A stretch of 64,000 nucleotides of DNA, taken from CAINVV01 sp031432175. GTDB lineage: Bacteria > Bacteroidota > Bacteroidia > Bacteroidales > Prolixibacteraceae. A program made the translations under genes and the position numbers. The DNA lies in the NCBI GenBank assembly GCA_964358545.1, contig CAYHQN010000001.1, positions 1-64,000 on the forward strand, read 5' to 3'. The stretch's first letter is position 1. Each line of letters begins with the position of its first letter. Shown one piece after another: positions 51,882 to 61,700 of this stretch. Below the pieces are notes generated by a model, which ran no database searches, was not told the origin of the DNA, and was given only the letters and a program-made list of their open reading frames with translations.

Positions 51882-53024
51882 ATGAAAACGAACCGCAGAA
51901 CATTTTTAGGAGCGACAACCATGGCAGCAGGTGCAGGTATCTTGTCATCGTTTTCGAAGGACGGAAAATCCCTGCCGCATTACAAACCAACCGGTAATGG
52001 GTTGAAATTTACCTTCAGGCCTTTCGAGCTTCTGCTCAGGCATGTTTTTACCATTGCCTCCAACTCCAGGACCACCACTGCAGTGATGTTGACAGAGCTT
52101 GAATGGGAAGGTGTAACCGGCTATGGTGAGGCATCCATGCCGCCCTATCTGGGAGAGTCGCACCAGACAGCTACAAAATTTCTCTCTTCGCTGAATTTAT
52201 CCCAGTTCAAAGATCCATTCAAGATGGAAGAGATCCTCGATTATGTTGATGCTGCCCTACCGGGAAACTGTGCCGCAAAAGCGTCGGTCGACATTGCGCT
52301 GCATGATTTGGTCGGGAAGTTGCTGAACCAACCCTGGCACCGGATTTGGGGTTACTCTCCGGAAAATACCCCGCTGACCACTTTCACCATTGGGATCGAC
52401 AAAAATGAAGAGGTCATTGCAAAAACCAAAGAGGCCTCGGCATTTAAAATATTGAAAATAAAAATTGGCGGCGGAAACGATGAAGAGATGATTAAAAGCG
52501 TTCGTTCTGTTACCAAAGTACCGCTTTGCGTGGATGTCAACCAGGGCTGGAAAGACCGTCAGAAGGCATTGGATAAAATCTTCTGGCTAAAAGAACAGGG
52601 AGTTGTCTTCATCGAACAACCCATGGACAAACACAACTTTGACGACACGGCCTGGCTTACCCAGCATAGTCCTTTGCCCATCATGGCAGATGAAGCGCTG
52701 CAAAGAGTCGGAGATGTAGAACGGCTTCATGGAGTCTATTCCGGGGTGAACTGCAAACTGATGAAATGCACCGGCATGCGCGAAGCCCACAAAATCATTG
52801 AGATGGCAAGAAGCCTGAAAATGAAAACCCTGATGGGATGCATGACAGAGACCTCCTGCGGAATAAGCGCTGCGGCCCAGCTTTCACCCATCGTCGACTG
52901 GGCTGATCTGGATGGAAACCTGTTGATCTCCAACGATCAATTCGAGGGGATGAAGGTTGTGGACGGAAAAGTGACCTTAAGTGATTTACCAGGGATTGGC
53001 GCTAAGAAAAAAATTAACAATTAA
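51882..53024 (+). CDS. Exported dipeptide epimerase, L-Ala-D/L-Glu epimerase type
   Basis: A 380-residue enolase-superfamily enzyme (muconate-lactonizing group). Catalytic residues are visible: the Lys pair in LKIKIGG, metal ligands Asp in CVDVNQGW, Glu in VFIEQPMD and Asp in IMADEAL, and the opposite-face Lys in NCKLMKC. L-Ala-D/L-Glu epimerases convert the dipeptide freed from peptidoglycan so that it can be hydrolysed. A Tat leader (NRRTFLGATTMAAGAG) predicts export, whereas YcjG/YkfB are cytoplasmic. It follows the NlpC/P60 gene, its likely supplier, and precedes susC by 46 bp. Confidence 0.88.
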   Translation: MKTNRRTFLGATTMAAGAGILSSFSKDGKSLPHYKPTGNGLKFTFRPFELLLRHVFTIASNSRTTTAVMLTELEWEGVTGYGEASMPPYLGESHQTATKFLSSLNLSQFKDPFKMEEILDYVDAALPGNCAAKASVDIALHDLVGKLLNQPWHRIWGYSPENTPLTTFTIGIDKNEEVIAKTKEASAFKILKIKIGGGNDEEMIKSVRSVTKVPLCVDVNQGWKDRQKALDKIFWLKEQGVVFIEQPMDKHNFDDTAWLTQHSPLPIMADEALQRVGDVERLHGVYSGVNCKLMKCTGMREAHKIIEMARSLKMKTLMGCMTETSCGISAAAQLSPIVDWADLDGNLLISNDQFEGMKVVDGKVTLSDLPGIGAKKKINN

Positions 53025-53070
53025 TCTCTTAATATACTTCAATTCAAAATGTTAACTTGAGCAATTTACT

Positions 53071-56000
53071 ATGAAAAAAACGGTAGCATTTATCTTCATT
53101 TTGTGCCTTTTTGTACAAATATTGATGGCACAAAAAAGGACAGTGTCTGGAGTTGTCCGTGACAACGCGACCAATGAACTACTTCCGGGAGTTTCAGTTC
53201 TTGAAAAGGGGACTACGAACGGAATAGTGACTAATAATGACGGAAAGTTTGAGCTTTCGGTTAAAAACGGAGCAGTGTTGGTATTTTCATTTATTGGAAT
53301 GAAACCACTGGAATTTAAAGTTGGCGCATCATCCACGATTAAGATTGCTCTTGAAGCGGCAACCCAAGAGGTCGATGAGGTTGTGGTGACTGCAATGGGT
53401 ATCAAGAAAGAAAAGAAAGCGCTTGGGTACTCTGTTCAGGACATTAAAAGTGAAGAGATTCTTCGGAACAAAAGTTCGAATCTGATCAATTCACTGAGTG
53501 GTAAAATTGCCGGCGTTAACGTTGTTCAAAGTAACGGATCTGCAGGAGGAGGCACCCAGATTGTTGTTCGCGGTGGAACCTCTCTCGAACGAGACAATCA
53601 ACCTTTGTTTGTGGTGGATGGTGTCATTTACGATAACTCAACCCCCATTGGCGGAAACAGTGGCTTTGATGGTACAACTAGAAACTCTACCACCTTTGGT
53701 AACCGTGTCATGGATATTAATCCTGAAGATATCGAAAACATGTCAGTTCTGAAAGGTCCTGCTGCTACAGCACTTTACGGATCACGGGCTGCTGCCGGGG
53801 TTATCCTCATTACGACCAAAAAAGGCCAGGAGGGGGATTTAAAAGTTAGCTTCAGCTCAAAACTATCGTCTAATTGGGTCAACCGTTATCCGAATCAACA
53901 AGGAAAATACAAAAGAGGTTACTACAGTACAGCCGGAGTCTTTAGCGATTACACTACACAATCATGGGGTGATCAGTTTAAACCAAGTGATGCGATGTAT
54001 AACAATATCGAAGATTTTTTTCAGAAAGGATCGATTGTAGACAATAGTGTTAACGTTTCAGGTGGTAACAAAAACGGAACTTTCTTTTTATCTGCATCCA
54101 GATATGACCAAACTGGTATCATACCTGCTACCGGATTTGACAAAACAACATTCCGTTTCAATGCCGATCAAAAATTCGGCAAACTGACAGTTGGTGCCAA
54201 TGTGGCCTATTCAAATGCCAATACCGACAAAACATTAACGAGCGCAGGCTTGTACAATGGCGGAGGTAATGGCGCCATGACAGCAGTATACGGATGGGCC
54301 AGAAGCGAGGATATGCATAAGTATCTCAATGCTGATGGTACCAAATACCGTATGTTCGAAGGTCTTCAGCCACTCTCTTCAGATGTTGAAAATCCTTATT
54401 GGATTGTAAATAAAAACACACTGGGCGATCAGACAAACCGTTTTACCGGAACTACCTTTGCGAATTTTGATGTGGCCAAATGGTTTAATATCAGCTATCG
54501 TTTAGGATATGACAGTTATATCAAAAAGGATAATACTTTCATTGCCCCGGGAGGTGCCGTTCTGGAAACCTACCAAAAAGGGAGATTGTCTGAAAGCGAT
54601 TTGACCTATGGATACCTTTCATCTAACCTGTTGCTGACTTTTAACAAGAAGATCCGTGATTTCGATTTAAACCTGCTCCTGGGACAATCCATCGAAGATA
54701 CCAAAACCGAGACCCAGCGCAGAACCGGATATACTTTTATAACACAAGGCATATATAGTTTTGAAAACATTAAAGCAACGGATAAAACATTTCAGTCGGT
54801 TCACTCACGAAAACGTCTGATGGGTATTTTCGGCGAATTCCGGGCATCATACAAAAATATCGCTTATTTAACTGCTACCGGCCGTAACGACTGGACCTCA
54901 ACATTACCCGACGGAAACAATTCCTATTTCTATCCATCGGTAAGCGGGAGTTTCGTATTCACTGAACTATTGCCTAAAAACAGCATCCTTTCTTTCGGAA
55001 AATTACGAGCCTCATGGGCTTTAGTTGGCAAAGACACCGATCCTTATGCTACTTCAACTTCCCTATGGGCTCCCAGAGAATTTCTGGGCGGTATTGGTGT
55101 TGGAAACAGCTGGACCCGGGGTAATATTTACCTGAAACCGGAGCAGACAGAATCAGTTGAAGCTGGTCTGGAAATGCGCTTTTTAAATGGCCGCATTGGA
55201 GTTGACTATACCTATTATACCAACAATAGTTACGACCAGATTGTAACACCCCGGCTAAGTCAAACGACCGGTTATATCCTGTTGTCTACCAATGTCGGCA
55301 GCGTATTAAACAAAGGGATGGAACTTTCCATTAACGCTGTTCCTGTTCAAACCAAAAACCTGAAATGGGATATTACTTTAAACCTTTCCGGAAACCGTGG
55401 AAGAGTTGAAAAGCTGCTTACAGGTCAGGATGTTTTATATGTAACCGATGTACAGGTTGGAAACGCCAAAGCGGCCTCTTTCAACAACGGAAAATTCATG
55501 GGAATTTCAGGCTCCGCATGGACGCGTGATGCCACAACCGGAAGTTTGGTTCTGGACTGGAATACGGGAATGCCGACCAGCAACAACCTTACAACCAATT
55601 TTGTCGGCAATCGTGAATCAACTTTTACAGGAGGTTTGAATAACAACCTGAGATGGAAAAACTGGATGGTTTCTATCCTGTTCGACATTCGGGTTGGTGG
55701 CGATATCTTCAACGGTACCGATTATTACATGACATTGGCAGGGATGAGCGAACGTTCACTGAACCGTGAATCATTAACACTTACAGGAGTTGCAAAAAAT
55801 CCGGTAACACTCGCACTCGAATCTAAAACTTATACTTACGAAGCCGGTAAAAGCTACAATATCACAACTTCTTCCGGTGCCGTTCAACAGCGATATGGAA
55901 ATGATATCATTCGCAATTACTGGGGAACTTATTTTCCGCTTGAAACAGCGAACTTTATCACCAAAACAAACTGGTTACGCATGCGATCAGTTTCGCTTAC

Positions 56001-56223
56001 TTACAACCTGCCGAAGGGAATTATCAACCGGCAGAAAGTTTTCAAAGATCTGTCTGTAACTGTTTCAGGGAATAATTTGCTTTTGTTGACAAACTACAAA
56101 GGAATGGATCCTGAAACCAGTGTGGCAGGCTCGGGAGTTGTTGGTTCAAGTTCCTCAGGCATCGATTATTGCGGTGTTCCTGCTACTGCTGGCGTTTCGG
56201 TTGGACTTAACATTACATTCTAA
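53071..56223 (+). CDS. SusC/RagA-type TonB-dependent outer-membrane transporter, first copy
   Basis: A 1050-residue outer-membrane transporter. Signal peptide about 1-21, a CarboxypepD_reg-like domain (RTVSGVVRDNATNELLPGVSV to about residue 95), the EVVVTAMGIKKEKKALGY TonB-box region, a plug with VVDGVIYDN and IEDIENMSVLKGPAA-like segments, and a beta-barrel ending GLNITF. It pairs with the SusD-like lipoprotein 24 bp downstream. Such pairs import oligosaccharides or peptides. The 46-bp gap to the epimerase gene and no visible terminator suggest co-transcription with the peptidoglycan cluster, so muropeptides are a possible cargo. Confidence 0.93.
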   Translation: MKKTVAFIFILCLFVQILMAQKRTVSGVVRDNATNELLPGVSVLEKGTTNGIVTNNDGKFELSVKNGAVLVFSFIGMKPLEFKVGASSTIKIALEAATQEVDEVVVTAMGIKKEKKALGYSVQDIKSEEILRNKSSNLINSLSGKIAGVNVVQSNGSAGGGTQIVVRGGTSLERDNQPLFVVDGVIYDNSTPIGGNSGFDGTTRNSTTFGNRVMDINPEDIENMSVLKGPAATALYGSRAAAGVILITTKKGQEGDLKVSFSSKLSSNWVNRYPNQQGKYKRGYYSTAGVFSDYTTQSWGDQFKPSDAMYNNIEDFFQKGSIVDNSVNVSGGNKNGTFFLSASRYDQTGIIPATGFDKTTFRFNADQKFGKLTVGANVAYSNANTDKTLTSAGLYNGGGNGAMTAVYGWARSEDMHKYLNADGTKYRMFEGLQPLSSDVENPYWIVNKNTLGDQTNRFTGTTFANFDVAKWFNISYRLGYDSYIKKDNTFIAPGGAVLETYQKGRLSESDLTYGYLSSNLLLTFNKKIRDFDLNLLLGQSIEDTKTETQRRTGYTFITQGIYSFENIKATDKTFQSVHSRKRLMGIFGEFRASYKNIAYLTATGRNDWTSTLPDGNNSYFYPSVSGSFVFTELLPKNSILSFGKLRASWALVGKDTDPYATSTSLWAPREFLGGIGVGNSWTRGNIYLKPEQTESVEAGLEMRFLNGRIGVDYTYYTNNSYDQIVTPRLSQTTGYILLSTNVGSVLNKGMELSINAVPVQTKNLKWDITLNLSGNRGRVEKLLTGQDVLYVTDVQVGNAKAASFNNGKFMGISGSAWTRDATTGSLVLDWNTGMPTSNNLTTNFVGNRESTFTGGLNNNLRWKNWMVSILFDIRVGGDIFNGTDYYMTLAGMSERSLNRESLTLTGVAKNPVTLALESKTYTYEAGKSYNITTSSGAVQQRYGNDIIRNYWGTYFPLETANFITKTNWLRMRSVSLTYNLPKGIINRQKVFKDLSVTVSGNNLLLLTNYKGMDPETSVAGSGVVGSSSSGIDYCGVPATAGVSVGLNITF

Positions 56224-56247
56224 TCAAATTTTAAAAAGGAAAATAAA

Positions 56248-58065
56248 ATGAAAAAGATAGTACGATATAGTTTAGCCTTATTATTGGCATTCAGCTCCAA
56301 TTCCTGTAAAAATTGGATCGATGTGAATGTTAATCCGGATTATCCTACCAACGTGGTTGCCTCTGTATCATCCAGGCTTCCCTGGATACAGCACCATTAC
56401 AATTACGGGTATGGTGCTGCCAGTACAAGAGCCGCTTTAATCACAGGGCAAATCACATCAACCACATTTACCGGTACCAATGGGATTCTTCCTGCCTGGA
56501 ATCCAACTAATGTCTTATCAACAACGCCTTACCAGCATTGGTTTGTTGGTTCAGCTGCCAATCTGAGTGATCTAATGACCAAAGCAGAAGCTGAACAGGC
56601 GTGGCATTACATAGGTGCGGCTTACACAATCAGGGCGATGGGCTTTATGCTAATGCTCGACTGGTATGGCGAAATGCCTTATACGGAATCATTATCTTCT
56701 ATCCTTAATCCAGTTTACAGTGATGGTAAAACCATTTTTGAAGGATGTATTGCCGATTTGGACAAAGCATTGGAGTACTTTCAGAAAACCCAACCTTCAG
56801 GAGCTACTCCTTTGTCAAAAGGCGATAGCTGGAACGGTGGGGATGTACAGAAATGGACCAAACTGATTTATGGATTAAAGGCCAGATGGCTTAATAATCT
56901 TTCGAAAAAAACCATTTATAATCCAACGACAATTTTAGATGCAGTGTCAAAAGGGCCGCAAAATACGGCTGAAAGCACCATTATTCAGCATGTGAATGAT
57001 CCTACTGATGTAATTGGCGATGTTCTCGTTGGCGACCCGCTTAAAACAGCCTATATTTTTGATACGGCTGCATGGAGTGATTGGGCTCGCTTTACCAAAT
57101 GGTATGTTGACCTACTCGAAAATTCGTACACGGGTGGTTCAGGGGTTATCGATCCACGGGCTGATAAAATGTTGCCATCTAATCAGCATTGGGAGAATGT
57201 GTTCAATCCCAGTACAAAAACCTATGTTCTTACACCAAAATTCATACGGACCAAAGGGGTTGATGTAATAAAAACCAACATCCGCCTAAACAAAGGTCCG
57301 ATGTTGAGTAATTATTCGGCAACTACAAAGAAATGGTCTGTCACCAGCACCGATCCAAACCGAAAGGGAGACAGTATCTACGTAAACATCCGCGCGCTGT
57401 GTGGCAAAACTGGCGCTTTAACAAGCGAAAGCACATATGCATCTACAGATGGTACAATTCTATCTACCGGTACTTTCTATTCACGTCCTGAATCTCCAAC
57501 AGACGTGATGACTTACCACGAAATGTGTTTTATCAAAGCAGAGGTTATGTTTCGCCAGGGAAATAGTGCCGGAGCTTTAACTGCATACAAGGAAGGAATC
57601 AGGGCTCACATGCAAGCGATGAATACCAAACTGAAACAGTACGCCAGTTCAACAAACCCCGGTAAAAAAGCGATGAACGATGCCGATATCGAAACCTTTA
57701 TCAGCAGCGCTGCCGTTGCTCAAACACCGGGCGAACTGACGATGGCCAAAATTATGCAACAGAAATTTATTGCCTTATCATTTACCCAACAAAATTGGAA
57801 CGACATGAGACGTTTTAATTTCTCAGCCGGTAATATTGGTAGTTTTGGCGTTGTTTATCCGGGCTTTGACCACCCAATGGAGTTCAGCTCTGACGCTGGC
57901 ACAAAAATCCCAGGAGCCAGCAAAACTGATATAAATTATTGGTTCCGGCGCATTGGTCAGTGTTCGCATGAAATCAATTATAATTCGGTCAACATGAAAG
58001 CCTCAAATCCGAAAGCATTCGATCTGGATATCTGGTCAGTTCCGGTATGGTGGGATCAGGAATAG
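56248..58065 (+). CDS. SusD/RagB-like nutrient-binding lipoprotein, first copy
   Basis: A 605-residue outer-membrane lipoprotein (lipobox SSNSCKNW, Cys20), the lid that captures substrate for the upstream SusC. Its layout (DVNVNPDYPTNV near the start, AAYTIRAMGFMLMLDWYGEMPYT-type TPR helices, then TYHEMCFIKAEVMFR and QQNWNDMRRFNF near the end) is that of the SusD-like subgroup common in peptide- and small-ligand-type pairs. It ends before a strong hairpin terminator. Confidence 0.9.
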   Translation: MKKIVRYSLALLLAFSSNSCKNWIDVNVNPDYPTNVVASVSSRLPWIQHHYNYGYGAASTRAALITGQITSTTFTGTNGILPAWNPTNVLSTTPYQHWFVGSAANLSDLMTKAEAEQAWHYIGAAYTIRAMGFMLMLDWYGEMPYTESLSSILNPVYSDGKTIFEGCIADLDKALEYFQKTQPSGATPLSKGDSWNGGDVQKWTKLIYGLKARWLNNLSKKTIYNPTTILDAVSKGPQNTAESTIIQHVNDPTDVIGDVLVGDPLKTAYIFDTAAWSDWARFTKWYVDLLENSYTGGSGVIDPRADKMLPSNQHWENVFNPSTKTYVLTPKFIRTKGVDVIKTNIRLNKGPMLSNYSATTKKWSVTSTDPNRKGDSIYVNIRALCGKTGALTSESTYASTDGTILSTGTFYSRPESPTDVMTYHEMCFIKAEVMFRQGNSAGALTAYKEGIRAHMQAMNTKLKQYASSTNPGKKAMNDADIETFISSAAVAQTPGELTMAKIMQQKFIALSFTQQNWNDMRRFNFSAGNIGSFGVVYPGFDHPMEFSSDAGTKIPGASKTDINYWFRRIGQCSHEINYNSVNMKASNPKAFDLDIWSVPVWWDQE

Positions 58066-58130
58066 TACCTTATTTCAGTATCTAGATTTTTATGTCGGAT
58101 ACGACCGTTTATTGAAATAAATTTTAATTC

Positions 58131-58178
58131 AAAAGGAAAGGTATTTGTTCTCAATATGGAACAAAGCCTTTCCTTTTT
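58131..58178 (+). terminator. Terminator of the first SusCD pair
   Basis: A 20-bp stem with a two-base mismatch (58131-58150 with 58159-58178), 8-nt loop and T run, 65 bp past the susD stop. Confidence 0.8.
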
Positions 58179-58243
58179 TTAATAACCTGAACTCGGCCAA
58201 AAGAAGAGGATTAGTATGATTTTGTATCGGCATCCAAGATTAC

Positions 58244-58452
58244 GGAAGGATTACCTGATCAAGCCTGCTTCACCAGAGAGTTTCGGCTATTCATGTTATA
58301 CCGGAATTTTTGTATGAATCGCTCCAAAATTCAGTTTTATATAGATTTTTTATCCAAAGGATCATCCCTGTCAGAGAACACAAAAAGATAAGTAACCTAA
58401 ATACCTGCACTGCATTTCAACGCGCTAGATACAAAAATTTGACAAAAAAATA
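58244..58452 (+). pseudogene. Decayed copy of the NagZ-beta-lactamase gene tail
   Basis: Translated in one frame from 58259, the DNA gives IKPASPESFGYSCYTGIFV, stop, IAPKFSFI, stop, IFYPKDHPC and so on. The intact gene at 49982 reads IKAASPESFGHSGYTGTFT followed by WIDPKYGLVYIF. The stretch up to the 65-nt element is 194 nt here and 196 nt in the original, so the two are collinear. The Trp codon became TGA and two more stops follow. No start, no upstream domain. It is a remnant of a duplicated gene end in the 638-bp gap between the two SusCD pairs. Confidence 0.85.
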
Positions 58453-58517
58453 AATTGGTATTATATCTTACAAAAAACCTAAATAATGTAAAAAATTGTT
58501 ATATTAGTACCCACTAA
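58453..58517 (+). promoter_or_regulatory. 65-nt conserved non-coding element, copy B
   Basis: 60/65 identical to 50178-50242, while the coding sequence before it has decayed. The dyad TTACA (58468-58472)/TGTAA (58487-58491) and ATTAGTACCCA are unchanged. It lies 187 bp before the second susC start. Confidence 0.5.
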
Positions 58518-58562
58518 GTTAACAAAAGTGAATTTTATAATTTCCAACAATTTGTTAACAAA
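58518..58562. promoter_or_regulatory. GTTAACAAA repeats upstream of the second susC
   Basis: GTTAACAAA at 58518-58526 and its inverse TTTGTTAAC at 58551-58559; because GTTAAC is palindromic, a direct copy GTTAACAAA also lies at 58554-58562. Spacing centre to centre is about 36 bp. Possible regulator binding sites for the susCD operon about 140-185 bp before the start codon. Confidence 0.45.
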
Positions 58563-58703
58563 GTTAATAATATCAAGTGGAAAGTTATCCTTGCAGACAA
58601 ACAAGAACTGTGAACAGTGAAAAAACTACCTTGAAAGTTATTCCAGCAAATGAATTACTTAAATTGAATAAGCAGAATTACTTAAAACCAAAAACAAAAT
58701 GAA

Positions 58704-61700
58704 ATGAAAAAAACATTAGCTCTCTTTTTCATTTTGTGCATGGTCATTCAGTTGACCTTCGCGCAAAAGCGAACACTCACCGGAACTGTTCGTGACAATG
58801 CAACCGGAGAACTTCTTGTAGGTGTTACCATTGTAGAAAAGGGGACATCTAACGGAACAATAACGGATGCCAGCGGTAACTTCAAGATTTCGATTGCACC
58901 GGAATCATCAATTTCGGTCAGCTTTATTGGAATGAAAAGCAAAGATGTTAAACCAGGAAGGGTTACCAATATTACCATTGATCTTGAATCCGATATTTCG
59001 CAGGTTGAAGAGGTAGTGGTTATTGGATATGGCACACAGAAAAAAGCCAATCTTACAGGTTCAGTATCCACAGTTGATGTACAAAAAACATTGAAATCCA
59101 GACCTATAACTGACGTTGGTCGCGGACTTCAGGGATCAACTCCTGGTTTAATTATCACAACTACTTCGGGTGCTATAGGAGCTGCCCCTACGATAACTAT
59201 ACGTGGAGTAACAGGATCTTTAAATTCATCTGCTACTCCTTTAATATTGCTGGACAACGTTCCTATACCCGATCTCAATTTTATAAATCCAGATGATATT
59301 GAGTCAATATCTGTATTAAAAGACGCGGCTTCTACAGCAATATACGGAGCTCGTGCGGCTTTTGGTGTTGTGCTGATCACTTCAAAGTCTGGGAAAAGAG
59401 ATGAAAAAGTTAGAGTGAGTTATTCGAATAACTTCGCTTGGGCAACTCCCGCAAATCTTCCTGAAATGGCACCTGCCTGGCAAAGTGGGTTGGCTTATCT
59501 TACAGCAGCGCGTCATAATAATCCATCCACACAATATGTTGGTACAATTGGAGGTCTCCGGTACAACGACGATATCATTGCCAAGATGAAAACATGGTCT
59601 GAAACCTATGGTAAGGGAGAAGGATTATCCAGGGAAATGGAACGTGGACGTGACTTTGAGATGTACGTAGGGTATATGGAGGCCTATCGTGATTGGGATA
59701 TAGCTAATTTGTTCTTTAGTAAATGGACCCCACAACAGAATCAAAATTTCTCGGTAAGTGGTGGCTCAAAATCAACAAGTTACAGCATCAGTCTTGGCTA
59801 CCTTGACCAAACCGGTATATTCAAAGCAAAACCAGATCAGTATAGCCGTTACAACGTGAATGCCAACATTAATTCTGATGTTAACAAATGGCTGACGATC
59901 AGACTGAGGACTCAGCTATCAAAGACAGATTTTCAAACTCCTTTCTCTTTGAGTGGAGGTACTTATACCCCATTATTTACTTTGTATCGCTGGCAACCGT
60001 CCTATCTTTATGGTACCTATAAAGGATTGCCTTTCCGTAATCCCGTTAACGAGTACGAACAGGCCAAATACCAAACAAAAGATATATGGTACAATCGCTA
60101 TTCTATGGGTGCGACTCTAAAACCAATAAAAGGACTATCAGTGGATTTTGATTACACCTATATTACGAATCAGGAAGGCAATAATACAACTGGGGGAATA
60201 CCATATGCATTGGATATTTACACAGCTCCAAATGCTGCAAACGTAGCCGATCCGACTACCATGTACAAAGCATATACCACCTCCTATGATTATGTATCAG
60301 CCGATGATGCCCGTACAGAAGGTTATGTTATGAACAGTACTATCTCCTATGAGAAAACTATTAAAGAGCATAGTTTCAAAATTATGGCAGGTACCAACAT
60401 TGAGTCCTCAGAATACAAATATCATTGGTCCCAACGGAAAGGAGTACTGGATTATACCCATCCCGAGATAGCCCTTGCAACAGGTGATCAGTTTGTAGCC
60501 GGTTCTCATTCAAAATCTGCAATTTCCGGATTCTTCGGGCGTTTTAATTATGTATATAAAGATCGTTATCTTTTTGAGTTTAATGGTCGATATGATGGAA
60601 CATCCAAATTCTTTGGTGAAAATCAATGGGGTTTCTTCCCATCCGTATCTGTTGGATACCGTATCACAGAGGAACCATTCATGAAATCTTTGAAGCCTTA
60701 TATTACTTCCTTAAAACCTAGAGCATCATGGGGTAGGGTAGGGAATCAGGATGTCCCATCCGGACAGTTTTTGTCAAATATCGGTGTAGGAACATCTTCC
60801 TGGTTAATTGGCAACAAAAATACCTCTTATGCGGGAGTTCCAACCACCCTGAATCCTGTATTAACCTGGGAAACTGTTCAAACATTGGACTTTGGAGCTG
60901 ATGCCCGCTTATTTAATGATAAAATGGGTATTAATTTCGACTGGTTTCAACGGAAGACACTTAATATGTTAGGTGCAGGACAGGTTGTTCCCAGCTCTTT
61001 CGGAGGATCCTCACCAATGGTAAATTACGGTGAATTGACTACAAATGGTTTTGAAATTGCCATTGATTACAACCATACCTTTAAGAATGATCTGCACATT
61101 TTATTATCTGCCAGTTTATCTGATTACAGTACCAAAATAACGAAGTTTGCTTCAGCGTCTGACCCCAACGTATACAACAATTATGAAGGGAAAACAATTG
61201 GGGAAATTTGGGGTTATACCACTGACAGACTTTTTCAGGTCTCTGATTTTGATCTGAATACTACTACCAATAAATATGTTTTGAAGGCGGATTTGCCCGC
61301 TCAGACCTTGCTCGAAAGCAGTAGTTTTACTTTTGCCCCTGGTGATGTGAAGTATATAGACATGAACGGTGATAACAAAATTGGATACGGGATCAATACC
61401 CTAAGCGATCACGGAGATTTATCCGTTATTGGAAATTCACAACCTCGCTATCTGTATGGATTGCGTGTTAATGCTGATTGGAAGGGCTTTGATGTCGATG
61501 TATTCTTTCAAGGCGTAGGTTCCAGAAAATACTGGGCTACTGGAAATACTGCAATTCCGGGTTGGGATGCATCTGAAGCATGGTATGCACACCAAATGGA
61601 TTATTGGACTACCGATAATACTACTGCCTATTACCCACGTCCTTCGAATTTAGCACAGGGAGGAAGTCGTTATAACTTCCAGACTCAAACTAAATATTTA

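Noticed and set aside
53025..53070. Independent promoter of the first susC
   Set aside because: TATACTTC in this short gap departs from TAnnTTTG and has no spaced TTTG, so I could not support a promoter call.
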